The notes beneath the pieces were generated by a model that searched no databases, was not told where the DNA came from, and saw only the letters and a program-made list of their open reading frames with translations. Of a stretch of 27,582 nt of DNA, positions 15,140-20,974 are shown piece after piece (within the stretch, counting starts at the first letter, position 1; each line of letters opens with the position of its first letter). Both the position numbers and the translations under genes were made by a program. The stretch covers positions 1-27,582 of the IMG/VR virus record IMGVR_UViG_3300042465_001777, one strand, 5' to 3'. This DNA comes from a virus.

Positions 15140-16549
15140 TTATGCAACCCGCACCAAGTTCCGGCGTAAGGGTTGACTCCACTTGCTGCTGGCTGAACTG
15201 CCGTACATCCCCGTGATCGCGTCACTTGCAAAGGTCAAAACAAAGGCATCGGCCTTGTCCGGACTCGGCAGACCCCTCTTTTTGATCTCATCCTTGCCCT
15301 CGATGGCAATTTTGCCATTTGATGTGAAGGTGTAGCGTACAGTCGCCAACTCACTGATCAGCACCTCATCCTTGGCCAGTTTGCAGTCCCGCGCCTCCAG
15401 CCACGCCTTGGCCTTGTACCAAAGCTCGGCCTTCAGGTTGCGGTATGTCCCGCCCATCGCTGGGCTTTCTGACACATTGATCCCCCGCGCCGGCAGACCC
15501 AATTCCCGCAGCCGATCCACCACCCCAGCCCCCAGACCAATGCTGTCCACCAGAATTTCCTTGGGCTGCTCACTCGGGGCCAGCACCTGATACTCGGCCA
15601 CCACCGCCCCCGTCAACTGCATCAGATCCAGATTCTTCCAAGTGCGGATGCTCTCCGTCACCACATTGCCTTGGCGCTTGCACAGCGCTGATCTGTCACT
15701 GCCGAACCGCGCCACATCCAGCCCCCAGACCATCGGCGCTGATTTGCTGGCCGCCACATCCCTGTGCAGCGCACTCTCCAACAAATCCATCGGGATCACA
15801 GTGTCATCGTCACCCTTGGGAAACTCCCCGATCACCCTGATCCGGTAGACATTGCTGTCCTCGCCGTAGCGCATGGCCATCTCGTTGATGTACTCCTGAG
15901 ACACCCGTGGCGAGTCGCTGCACGCCACCTGAAAGGTAGTCCACTCGCCGGCCAGCCTTGTGTGCGTGTCGTAGAAGAACCCGCTGCTCCGCACCGGATT
16001 GCCCAGCAGCAGGGTCACAGCGTTGTGACCAGACATCGATCCCGCCGCCGCCTCAAACACCTGCTCTGGCACGCCGGATGCCTCATCGGCCACCAGCATC
16101 ACATACTCAGAGTGAATGCCCTGCAAAGCCTCGGGCTGCTCGGCCCGTGATGTCCTTGCCGATATAAACATCTCTGTCGGCGCAGCGTTGAACTCAATCC
16201 TCTCCTGCTTGACAGTCAGCAGGGTCTGCAATGGCGCAGGCATCGCGTTGATCCAGCGCTTCAACTCCGCAAACATCGCGTCATAAAGCTGGCTGCTGGT
16301 CGGCGCAGTGACCACCACCTTGACAGGTGATCGGGTCATAAAGTACCAAAGCATCGCCCATGAACTGGCCGTGGACTTGCCCACCCCGTGGCCAGAGCGC
16401 ACGCTGATCTTTCGATCTCCTCGGGCAATCGCCCCCAAGAACTTCTCTTGCCACGGGTCTGGGTCAACACCCAGCACCTCCTTGACAAAGAGCACAGGGT
16501 CGTTGTGGTATCGGGCAACCCACTCGGCAAAGACATTGTTTTTGATCAT
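15140..16549 (-). CDS. terL: Terminase large subunit
   Basis: A 469-aa packaging motor. The ATPase domain has a Walker A-like RSGHGVGKST (residues 51-60), a TAP coupling segment at about 81-83 and Walker B 'VMLVADEAS' (150-158). The nuclease domain has 'VWGLDVARFGSDRSALC' (Asp278), 'ILVDSIGLGAGVVDRL' (Asp335) and 'DKADAFVLTFA' (Asp431/434), the RNase H-fold acidic residues for DNA cutting. Length is normal for the family. It would work with the small terminase encoded about 3 kb upstream and the portal downstream. Its start overlaps the upstream gene by 4 bp. Confidence 0.95.
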   Translation of the reverse strand: MIKNNVFAEWVARYHNDPVLFVKEVLGVDPDPWQEKFLGAIARGDRKISVRSGHGVGKSTASSWAMLWYFMTRSPVKVVVTAPTSSQLYDAMFAELKRWINAMPAPLQTLLTVKQERIEFNAAPTEMFISARTSRAEQPEALQGIHSEYVMLVADEASGVPEQVFEAAAGSMSGHNAVTLLLGNPVRSSGFFYDTHTRLAGEWTTFQVACSDSPRVSQEYINEMAMRYGEDSNVYRIRVIGEFPKGDDDTVIPMDLLESALHRDVAASKSAPMVWGLDVARFGSDRSALCKRQGNVVTESIRTWKNLDLMQLTGAVVAEYQVLAPSEQPKEILVDSIGLGAGVVDRLRELGLPARGINVSESPAMGGTYRNLKAELWYKAKAWLEARDCKLAKDEVLISELATVRYTFTSNGKIAIEGKDEIKKRGLPSPDKADAFVLTFASDAITGMYGSSASSKWSQPLRRNLVRVA

Positions 16550-17304
16550 GTTGACTCTTTAGGTGCTGTCTCTCCAGCAGTCACGCATTTGCCGCCTGCG
16601 TTTGGCGTACTTACCGGCCCATGAGGAAATCCGTAAAAAGCCTGTGGGTCGGCTGCAATCGGCGGTGTGCATGTGTGAATCATAGTTGGGTCAGCAGTGC
16701 GCTTGCCACATCTTGGGCAGGAGTTGCGCTCCTGCACTGGCAGGGGTGGCTGTGCTGCAATAGCAATTTGCCCAGTACCCTTACATGGTTTGCAAGTTGC
16801 TATTGGGGATTCTGGAATGCCCGTTTCTCGATCCCCAGTTCCACCACAGCTTCTGCACGGGCGTGTATTGTTAGGCTCTCGCTCTGGCTGCACTGACTGT
16901 GCCAAGGCCGCACGCAAGCTGTCACGCTCAGCGATTAGCTCTGCGATCTTTTTGCAATAGCCAGCTACCGACTGGTCTGGCTGCACTGGCAGGGGTGTTG
17001 AAATCAAACCAGCGGCCATGTTGTCGATCTGTGTCAGCACACCTATTAAGTCGTCAAGTACCTGCCATTGAGGTGCTGTTTTTTGGTAGTGTTGCTTCCA
17101 AATCGAGGTTGCAAGGCGAGCAGCGTAGCCGTAACAATCCACCGGCTCCTGCTCTGGCTGCACTGGCTGTGCCAAGGCTTCTTTGATGGCGGTGATGGCT
17201 TGTTCTTTACGGAAAACCATATTGCCACTGCCATCATCAACCATATCCAATTCATCCGCTTCCAACGCTTCAAGCGCCAGTGTCAGTGCTTCGTCTTTGG
17301 TCAT
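16546..17304 (-). CDS. Phage accessory protein with DnaJ-like and other zinc knuckles
   Basis: A 252-aa protein from the ATG at 17304 (ATGA overlap). The N-terminus 'MTKDEALTLALEALEADELD' through 'AITAIKEALAQPVQPEQEP' is widespread in phages of Burkholderiales and relatives. The linkers repeat 'ALAQPVQPEQEP', 'PLPVQPDQSV', 'ALAQSVQPEREP' and 'PLPVQERN'. Two CxxCxGxG motifs, 'CRSCGGTGDR' (about residue 155) and 'CKPCKGTGQI' (about 174), form one DnaJ-type zinc site. A third set, 'CPRCGKRTADPTMIHTC' (about 197-213), may form another. Function is unknown. An in-frame extension to 17409 falls inside the previous gene and is not favoured. Confidence 0.75.
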   Translation of the reverse strand: MTKDEALTLALEALEADELDMVDDGSGNMVFRKEQAITAIKEALAQPVQPEQEPVDCYGYAARLATSIWKQHYQKTAPQWQVLDDLIGVLTQIDNMAAGLISTPLPVQPDQSVAGYCKKIAELIAERDSLRAALAQSVQPEREPNNTRPCRSCGGTGDRETGIPESPIATCKPCKGTGQIAIAAQPPLPVQERNSCPRCGKRTADPTMIHTCTPPIAADPQAFYGFPHGPVSTPNAGGKCVTAGETAPKEST

Positions 17305-17567
17305 ATCAGCAGACTCCAAATCCAAAGCCCCGTAAAGAACACCGCCAAGCAGATCACCATCAGCACCACCAGCGCAGCGCCCACCATCACGCTGCCGATC
17401 ACTTGCCATGTTTCCGGCACTGGCTCAATGTCATCCGGCACTGCCGGATACGCCTTGACCTTGCGGGTGGTCATGTCCTCCAGCCCCGCATCGGTGAAGT
17501 GGCAGAGGTGGGAGCACTGCGGCTTGTGTGGGCAGAGAGTGCTGCCCGTGTCGCATACTGTTTTCAT
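17301..17567 (-). CDS. Small membrane protein with Cys/His-rich N-terminus
   Basis: An 88-aa protein. Residues 1-24 (MKTVCDTGSTLCPHKPQCSH and then LCHF) contain four Cys and three His in metal-site-like spacing. A Pro/acidic linker follows, then one long hydrophobic segment (about residues 60-85, GSVMVGAALVVLMVICLAVFFTGL is split across it). It would be a single-pass membrane protein with a possible zinc head. No family is recognised. ATGA overlaps are seen at both ends. Confidence 0.65.
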   Translation of the reverse strand: MKTVCDTGSTLCPHKPQCSHLCHFTDAGLEDMTTRKVKAYPAVPDDIEPVPETWQVIGSVMVGAALVVLMVICLAVFFTGLWIWSLLI

Positions 17568-17803
17568 GCTTGCCTCGCTTTCAACATGGCGTCTGCCATG
17601 CGATATGCGCCTTCTGCCATTAGGTCAAACCATTCTTGGTCAGATTGAGAGCCAATTTGATCTCTAAAGTTTTGCAAAGCCCGTGCCGCAAAGTAGTCGC
17701 GCAGGCTCATGCCTTGGTGGCGAATAGGATTCACGGCTGACGGGTCATCACTGTTAATCCACTCCTCGGCTGGAAACGCCGGCCCAATTTTTCCTATGAT
17801 CAT
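17564..17803 (-). CDS. Small conserved phage protein
   Basis: A 79-aa protein with 'HQGMSLRDYFAARALQNFRD' and 'AEGAYRMADAMLKAR', a pair of segments found in very many small phage proteins (commonly G-M-S/T-L-R-D-Y-F-A-A and A-Y-x-M-A-D-A-M-L). No role is established. It lies in the accessory block with 4-bp overlaps on both sides. Confidence 0.8.
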   Translation of the reverse strand: MIIGKIGPAFPAEEWINSDDPSAVNPIRHQGMSLRDYFAARALQNFRDQIGSQSDQEWFDLMAEGAYRMADAMLKARQA

Positions 17804-18006
17804 GCCGCCTCCTCAGTCTTGCCAAGATACGCCTTCAGACGCTTGACCCTGTTCTTGTTGTAGGTCACCAGCGCTGTCGCGTACTCGACACCACTCTCAG
17901 CCTGCAAAAGCTCATGCTCCGCATGTAGCAACTCATGCGCCACGGCCTGCGCTGGCGTCACAGTTTTGAGCATCAACCGCAACTCAGTCCACATATATTT
18001 AATCAT
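17800..18006 (-). CDS. Small helical phage protein
   Basis: A 68-aa protein with an amphipathic helical body: 'TPAQAVAHELLHAEHELLQA', 'ESGVEYATALVTYNKNRVKR', 'LKAYLG'. The sequence recurs in small proteins of betaproteobacterial phages and prophages. Two other in-frame Met residues (positions 5 and 12) could serve as starts, but the first ATG overlaps the previous stop as ATGA. No function is known. Confidence 0.75.
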   Translation of the reverse strand: MIKYMWTELRLMLKTVTPAQAVAHELLHAEHELLQAESGVEYATALVTYNKNRVKRLKAYLGKTEEAA

Positions 18007-18179
18007 CGTTTCTCCCTTTTAATAATTCGACCAATTGTCATATCACTAACTTCAAATCTCTTGGCTATCTCTGTTCTAGTTAATCCCTGCTCGAATAACT
18101 TTAATACTCTGGCGATAGATATATTAATTCTCGGTCTGCCAGCGCCCTTTCTTTTGCCGCCATGATTTAATGGCTTCAT
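18003..18179 (-). CDS. Orphan Hin/resolvase-type DNA-binding domain
   Basis: A 58-aa protein from the ATG at 18179: 'MKPLNHGGKRKGAGRPRINI', 'SIARVLKLFEQGLTRTEIAK', 'RFEVSDMTIGRIIKREK'. The GRPR minor-groove arm followed by a three-helix HTH ('GLTRTEIAKRFEVSDMTIGRI') is the layout of the C-terminal DNA-binding domain of Hin-like invertases, here without a catalytic domain. It is probably a small regulator. Its codons are much richer in A and T than those of its neighbours (ATA, TTA, AGA), suggesting separate acquisition. ATGA overlaps are present at both ends. Confidence 0.75.
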   Translation of the reverse strand: MKPLNHGGKRKGAGRPRINISIARVLKLFEQGLTRTEIAKRFEVSDMTIGRIIKREKR

Positions 18180-18412
18180 TTATATCTATCCTCTTTAATC
18201 GCAATCTCAATTACTTCCTTCATGTCATCGCTGATTAACTCAAATATATCCGCGCCATTAACCCATACCTCAATAAGAATAACCTGTTCAGGAATGGCCG
18301 GCTCAATCACCACGCCGGCCTCTTTAACTTCAGGCTCTGCCGGCTCCCACTCGTACCAGCACTCCAGTGGCTGGCGGCATAACCCTGTCACATGTTCATG
18401 CATCAACTTCAT
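18176..18412 (-). CDS. Small hypothetical phage protein
   Basis: A 78-aa protein. The first part 'MKLMHEHVTGLCRQPLECWY' includes a Cys pair and Trp/Tyr. The middle repeats 'PAEPEVKEAGVVIEPAIPEQ', and the end is 'DMKEVIEIAIKEDRYK', an acidic helix. No family is recognised. The C-terminal third shares the A+T-rich composition of the following HTH gene. It is coupled to both neighbours by 4-bp overlaps. Confidence 0.65.
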   Translation of the reverse strand: MKLMHEHVTGLCRQPLECWYEWEPAEPEVKEAGVVIEPAIPEQVILIEVWVNGADIFELISDDMKEVIEIAIKEDRYK

Positions 18413-18711
18413 GCTGTCTCTCCTTGTGCTTTGGCAATGGCTGCACGGGCAATAATCACCTTGCTTTCAGTCTCAGGATCCCAGTTGCCAGCATCGCCAC
18501 TGTTGATGAGACCTGTGTAATGGTTAATCATGGCGATCAGCGCCTCCAGCAGATCAGGCGCTGCGGCTATCAGCCGTGCGTTGGCAACTGCCATAGGCTC
18601 GTTAGTCCAATTGCCGTTTTGGTCGCCGCATTCCCCGATGTAGCTCATGTGACCTTTAACGCCGATATAGCGCCCTTGTGCAAGCCAAGGCCCAGGTGTA
18701 TGTTTACTCAT
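18409..18711 (-). CDS. HTPGPW (Ea22-like) accessory protein
   Basis: A 100-aa protein with the two hallmarks of this widespread phage family: 'KHTPGPWLAQGRY' at the start and 'ANARLIAAAPDLLEALIAMI' after a Gly/Asn-rich middle. Such proteins are annotated as Ea22/ead-like and occur in the variable parts of phage and prophage genomes. Their molecular role is not established. Coupled to the recombinase upstream by ATGA. Confidence 0.85.
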   Translation of the reverse strand: MSKHTPGPWLAQGRYIGVKGHMSYIGECGDQNGNWTNEPMAVANARLIAAAPDLLEALIAMINHYTGLINSGDAGNWDPETESKVIIARAAIAKAQGETA

Positions 18712-19376
18712 GCTGTCTCTCCTTGTAATGCCCTGCGGATGGCCTCATGCGAGACAACTACCCCGTGGCTGGTTTTTAAGATACTCGATATTGCCCTAAA
18801 CGAAATCCCTGTCGCACGCATCTCCTTGGCGTACTTGAGTGCCGCCTGCTCCTCTGGCTTGGCCACCAGCGTGGCAGCTTGACCAGTGCCTTGGATGGCA
18901 TACCCGAACTTGGCCGAACCACCCAGATGCCCACCAGCCTTGCGCTTGGCGGCTTGCCCCTGCTTTTGGCGTTCTTTCAAGACTCTGCGCTCATGGCCGG
19001 CAAAGCTGCACAAGATCTCCAGCATCAACTGGGCGTAGATGTTGCTGGAGTCAGTCACATCACCATGGCCGTTGATGATCAACTTTATTTTTAACTCCTT
19101 GCATTTTTTTATAGACTGCAAGGCATCCAGCAGATCACGGCTGAACCGATCCAGCTTGGCCACAATCACAGTGTCGCCCTCCATGAGGGTCACGCCGTTG
19201 GCTTCCAGCCGCGCAAAGAAGGGGTCAGCGCCACTCACGCCGCCATCCTCAATGAACTGGTCAATGACCAAGTTGTGCGTCAGGGCATTGCCCTCGATCT
19301 GCCGCCTCTGCTCCTGCATGCTGGTGTTGTCCACCTGCTCCGTAGTGCTCACCCTCACATATCCAAACACCGTCAT
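18708..19376 (-). CDS. Serine recombinase, resolvase/invertase size
   Basis: A 222-aa protein. The N-terminal catalytic domain has 'MTVFGYVRVSTTEQ' with Arg8 and nucleophile Ser10, and 'VAKLDRFSRDLLDALQSIKK' with Asp76, Arg77 and Arg80. The long E helix 'LMLEILCSFAGHERRVLKER' follows. The C-terminal region (about residues 175-220, 'AALKYAKEMRATGISFRAIS' to 'VSHEAIRRAL') is an HTH DNA-binding domain. At this size it is a resolvase or invertase, not a large serine integrase. AAGGAG lies 7 nt before the ATG. It is the first gene of a block driven by the promoter at 19413-19440. Target sites were not identified. Confidence 0.92.
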   Translation of the reverse strand: MTVFGYVRVSTTEQVDNTSMQEQRRQIEGNALTHNLVIDQFIEDGGVSGADPFFARLEANGVTLMEGDTVIVAKLDRFSRDLLDALQSIKKCKELKIKLIINGHGDVTDSSNIYAQLMLEILCSFAGHERRVLKERQKQGQAAKRKAGGHLGGSAKFGYAIQGTGQAATLVAKPEEQAALKYAKEMRATGISFRAISSILKTSHGVVVSHEAIRRALQGETA

Positions 19377-19412
19377 AGTTGCGCTCCTTGTTAATTTTTA
19401 ACTTGTAGCGCA

Positions 19413-19465
19413 ATTATGATAGGGGTTGGCAGGTTGTCAAGGGGTTTTTAAAAAAAATTTTTTTT
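19413..19465 (-). promoter_or_regulatory. Strong sigma70-type promoter with A-tract UP element
   Basis: On the minus strand a perfect -35 TTGACA (19435-19440), a 16-bp spacer and -10 CATAAT (19413-19418) lie about 37 bp before the serine recombinase ATG. Immediately upstream of the -35 is A8T8 with extra T/A (19445-19465), placed as an UP element would be. It would drive the recombinase and the accessory block down to the large terminase. Confidence 0.75.
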
Positions 19466-19585
19466 AGGGGATGTAGGTTGGTAGGTGTTGAGTGCCGCAT
19501 CAGCCGCCCCCGCCGAGGCGCGGGACGGGGGGGGTCGCGGCGCGGCGGCGGCCAGCCGGCGGCCACCAGCCCCAGATTCCCAGGG
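19466..19585 (-). other. Non-coding gap with extreme G+C patch
   Basis: The gap between the small terminase stop (19586) and the A8T8 tract has no convincing gene. About 19501-19572 is almost pure G and C, including a run of eight G (19527-19534) and an imperfect repeat of GGCCGCC. It can fold heavily. An open frame crossing it (19414-19614, minus) is Pro/Arg low complexity and is not believed. It could contribute to termination, recombinase binding or packaging; nothing in sequence decides. Confidence 0.6.
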
Positions 19586-20095
19586 TTAACCCTCGTCAAT
19601 CGCGTCTTTGTCAATCCCGTTTACGGGCGTGACACTTCTATGCCTTAATGCGTCCAGCGCCAAGCTGCCAAGGTCGATGTTCACCAGAGGTGCGGCCTTG
19701 TCGCTGTACTCGTCATTGAGCTTGCCGGCCAGCCACGCACGCCTGTCGCAGCGCAGCTTGGCAAGCTGCACCTCTTGGATCGTTGCAGTGTCTGCAATGT
19801 CGATGGTTTGCTCTGCTAAACTCTGAGCGCTTCGCGTGCGTGCGCGTGCGTAGGCCGCCATGCGCGTCTCGCCGCCTCTATCAACCCATCGATCAAAGGT
19901 AGCTGTACCAATCTGCAATACCTTGCACAGTGCGGAAGTCGTGCCGCCGTTTGCAATGTATTCGATGACGGCATCCTCACCCCCGAACTTGTGAACAGCT
20001 TTGTTGGCTACGCTGAGTTCAGCCTTTTTGCCTTGTGCTGCCGCAATGTTGGCAGCGCTCTGGTCTGCAATCTCGGCCAATGTGTCACGACTCAT
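19586..20095 (-). CDS. terS: Terminase small subunit, Sf6-like
   Basis: A 169-aa protein. An N-terminal HTH is visible at about residues 52-75 (GGTTSALCKVLQIGTATFDR with 'WVDRGG'). It is followed by 'AYARARTRSAQSLAEQTIDI', 'ADTATIQEVQLAKLRCDRRA' and 'WLAGKLNDEYSDK', the characteristic oligomerisation helices of the Sf6-type small terminase. It would recognise the packaging site and deliver DNA to the large subunit, which is encoded about 3 kb downstream beyond an accessory block. It overlaps the VRR-NUC gene by 11 bp. Confidence 0.85.
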   Translation of the reverse strand: MSRDTLAEIADQSAANIAAAQGKKAELSVANKAVHKFGGEDAVIEYIANGGTTSALCKVLQIGTATFDRWVDRGGETRMAAYARARTRSAQSLAEQTIDIADTATIQEVQLAKLRCDRRAWLAGKLNDEYSDKAAPLVNIDLGSLALDALRHRSVTPVNGIDKDAIDEG

Positions 20096-20447
20096 CCAAG
20101 TACTCCTCGATTATTTTGAAACCCTCATCGGCTGATCTGGCGATAACGCACAGATAGCCTTCACTGTTTAATTGCTTTGCAATGCAAGACTGCTCTTTGC
20201 TGACAACCCCTATTTTGGTCTTCATCTCCACAAACAACCCGCCAAACCCCTTGGATCGCCGCAGGACGCACAGGTCAGGCATCCCAGCCAGTACACCCTC
20301 AGCGTGCAGCCTAACGCGCTCTGACGCCGATCTGTTGCCACCGTTTGGGATTGAGGCAATGAGCACATCCGGATAAAACGCCCTGACGCGCTGCACCAGC
20401 TTGACCTGTTCCTTGTGTTCTATGCTCTGTCTTAGTCTTGCCACCAT
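20085..20447 (-). CDS. VRR-NUC domain nuclease
   Basis: A 120-aa protein from the ATG at 20447. The VRR-NUC fold is shown by 'EHKEQVKLVQRVRAFYPDVL' and 'IASIPNGGNRSASERVRLHA' (IPNGG motif), 'EGVLAGMPDLCVL' (catalytic Asp in G-M-P-D), and 'GGLFVEMKTKIGVVSKEQ' (catalytic E-x-K). This is the standard small phage version of a PD-(D/E)XK enzyme, probably a structure-specific endonuclease in replication or packaging. A start at 20564 is also open, but its extra residues overlap the upstream gene heavily and look non-conserved. It is coupled to the small terminase. Confidence 0.88.
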   Translation of the reverse strand: MVARLRQSIEHKEQVKLVQRVRAFYPDVLIASIPNGGNRSASERVRLHAEGVLAGMPDLCVLRRSKGFGGLFVEMKTKIGVVSKEQSCIAKQLNSEGYLCVIARSADEGFKIIEEYLDES

Positions 20448-20797
20448 GAAGGTGATTCTACCGACCCTGCTGCTGTTTTTGCGCTTGAATGCAAGTTGCA
20501 GTGATGCTTCAAGTCCAGTGGCAGGGTTGGCCTTCCAAGGGTTTGGCACTGCCACTCTTGCCAAGACAGCTTTAACCAGCCACCGACCACTGCCTGCTCA
20601 TCGCCGGTCATGCCGACCTTCTGGCCTTTGGCTTTAAGTTCCTTGGCCTTTTTGAGGCTGACGAACTCGCTGCCCTGCACCTTGCTGGCGTGCGAGCATG
20701 TGCCGCAGGTGACTCTTTCATCGTCCATAAAGTGCTGAGTGCTGTCCATGATGCTATGCAAAGTGCAGGCAGTGCAAGGTGCAGGCTTTTTTTTCAA
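20432..20797 (-). CDS. Cys-rich (zinc-knuckle-like) protein of unknown function
   Basis: The open frame gives 121 aa from a TTG at 20797; ATG codons at 20749 and 20728 are alternatives, and I cannot decide. The conserved-looking part starts near 'MDDERVTCGTCSHASKVQGS', then 'KKAKELKAKGQKVGMTGDEQ', 'SWQEWQCQTLGRPTLPLDLK' and 'HHCNLH'. The CxxC-x2-H plus C and HHC-x2-H arrangement suggests a small zinc-binding domain. It overlaps the VRR-NUC start by 16 bp. No family name is assigned. Confidence 0.65.
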   Translation of the reverse strand: MKKKPAPCTACTLHSIMDSTQHFMDDERVTCGTCSHASKVQGSEFVSLKKAKELKAKGQKVGMTGDEQAVVGGWLKLSWQEWQCQTLGRPTLPLDLKHHCNLHSSAKTAAGSVESPSWWQD

Positions 20798-20974
20798 AGA
20801 CTTTCAAAGACCTGTAAAGTGTGTAGTGCATATCCCCTTATTTCCCTTATTTATTAATTAATATTCTTCTCTAAAGTAACCCTACCCTGCACTGCACTGC
20901 ACCACTTTTCAGAGGAGAAACGCAAAAAAGCAGACAGTGCAGGGTTGCTATCCAGTGCAACCTAACCCTGCACT
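20762..20974. repeat. CTGCACT/AGTGCAG repeats with AT-rich core (origin- or operator-like)
   Basis: The 177-bp gap after the primase gene, plus the edge of the next gene, has repeated GTGCA/TGCAC words. These are AGTGCAGG at 20762-20769, GTGCAAGGTGCAGG at 20772-20785, three tandem CTGCA units in CCCTGCACTGCACTGCACC (20885-20903), AGTGCAGGGTT (20936-20946) and AACCCTGCACT (20964-20974). A tandem TTTCAAAGAC x2 lies at 20792-20811 and an AT-rich stretch at about 20832-20876. Iterons flanking an AT-rich stretch beside a primase-helicase gene are typical of replication origins; promoter/operator function is the alternative. Confidence 0.55.
20924..20974 (-). terminator. Terminator-like hairpin after primase-helicase gene
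   Basis: Directly after the minus-strand stop at 20975, AGTGCAGGGTT (read on minus from 20974) pairs perfectly with AACCCTGCACT (ending at 20936). The stem is 11 bp with a 17-nt loop. A T6 run follows after six bases (plus A run 20924-20929). The spacing to the T run is longer than ideal, so strength is uncertain. The same bases take part in the TGCAC repeat set. Confidence 0.55.

Noticed and set aside
19414-19614. Minus ORF through the G+C patch
   Set aside because: The translation is Pro/Arg low complexity and it crosses the promoter and A8T8 tract of the recombinase gene.
20447-20564. N-terminal extension of the VRR-NUC gene
   Set aside because: The extra 39 residues overlap the upstream gene heavily and look basic and non-conserved. 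The family core begins right after the ATG at 20447.
20762-20974. CRISPR array
   Set aside because: The repeated TGCAC words are short, irregularly spaced and partly inverted. There are no equal-length spacers.
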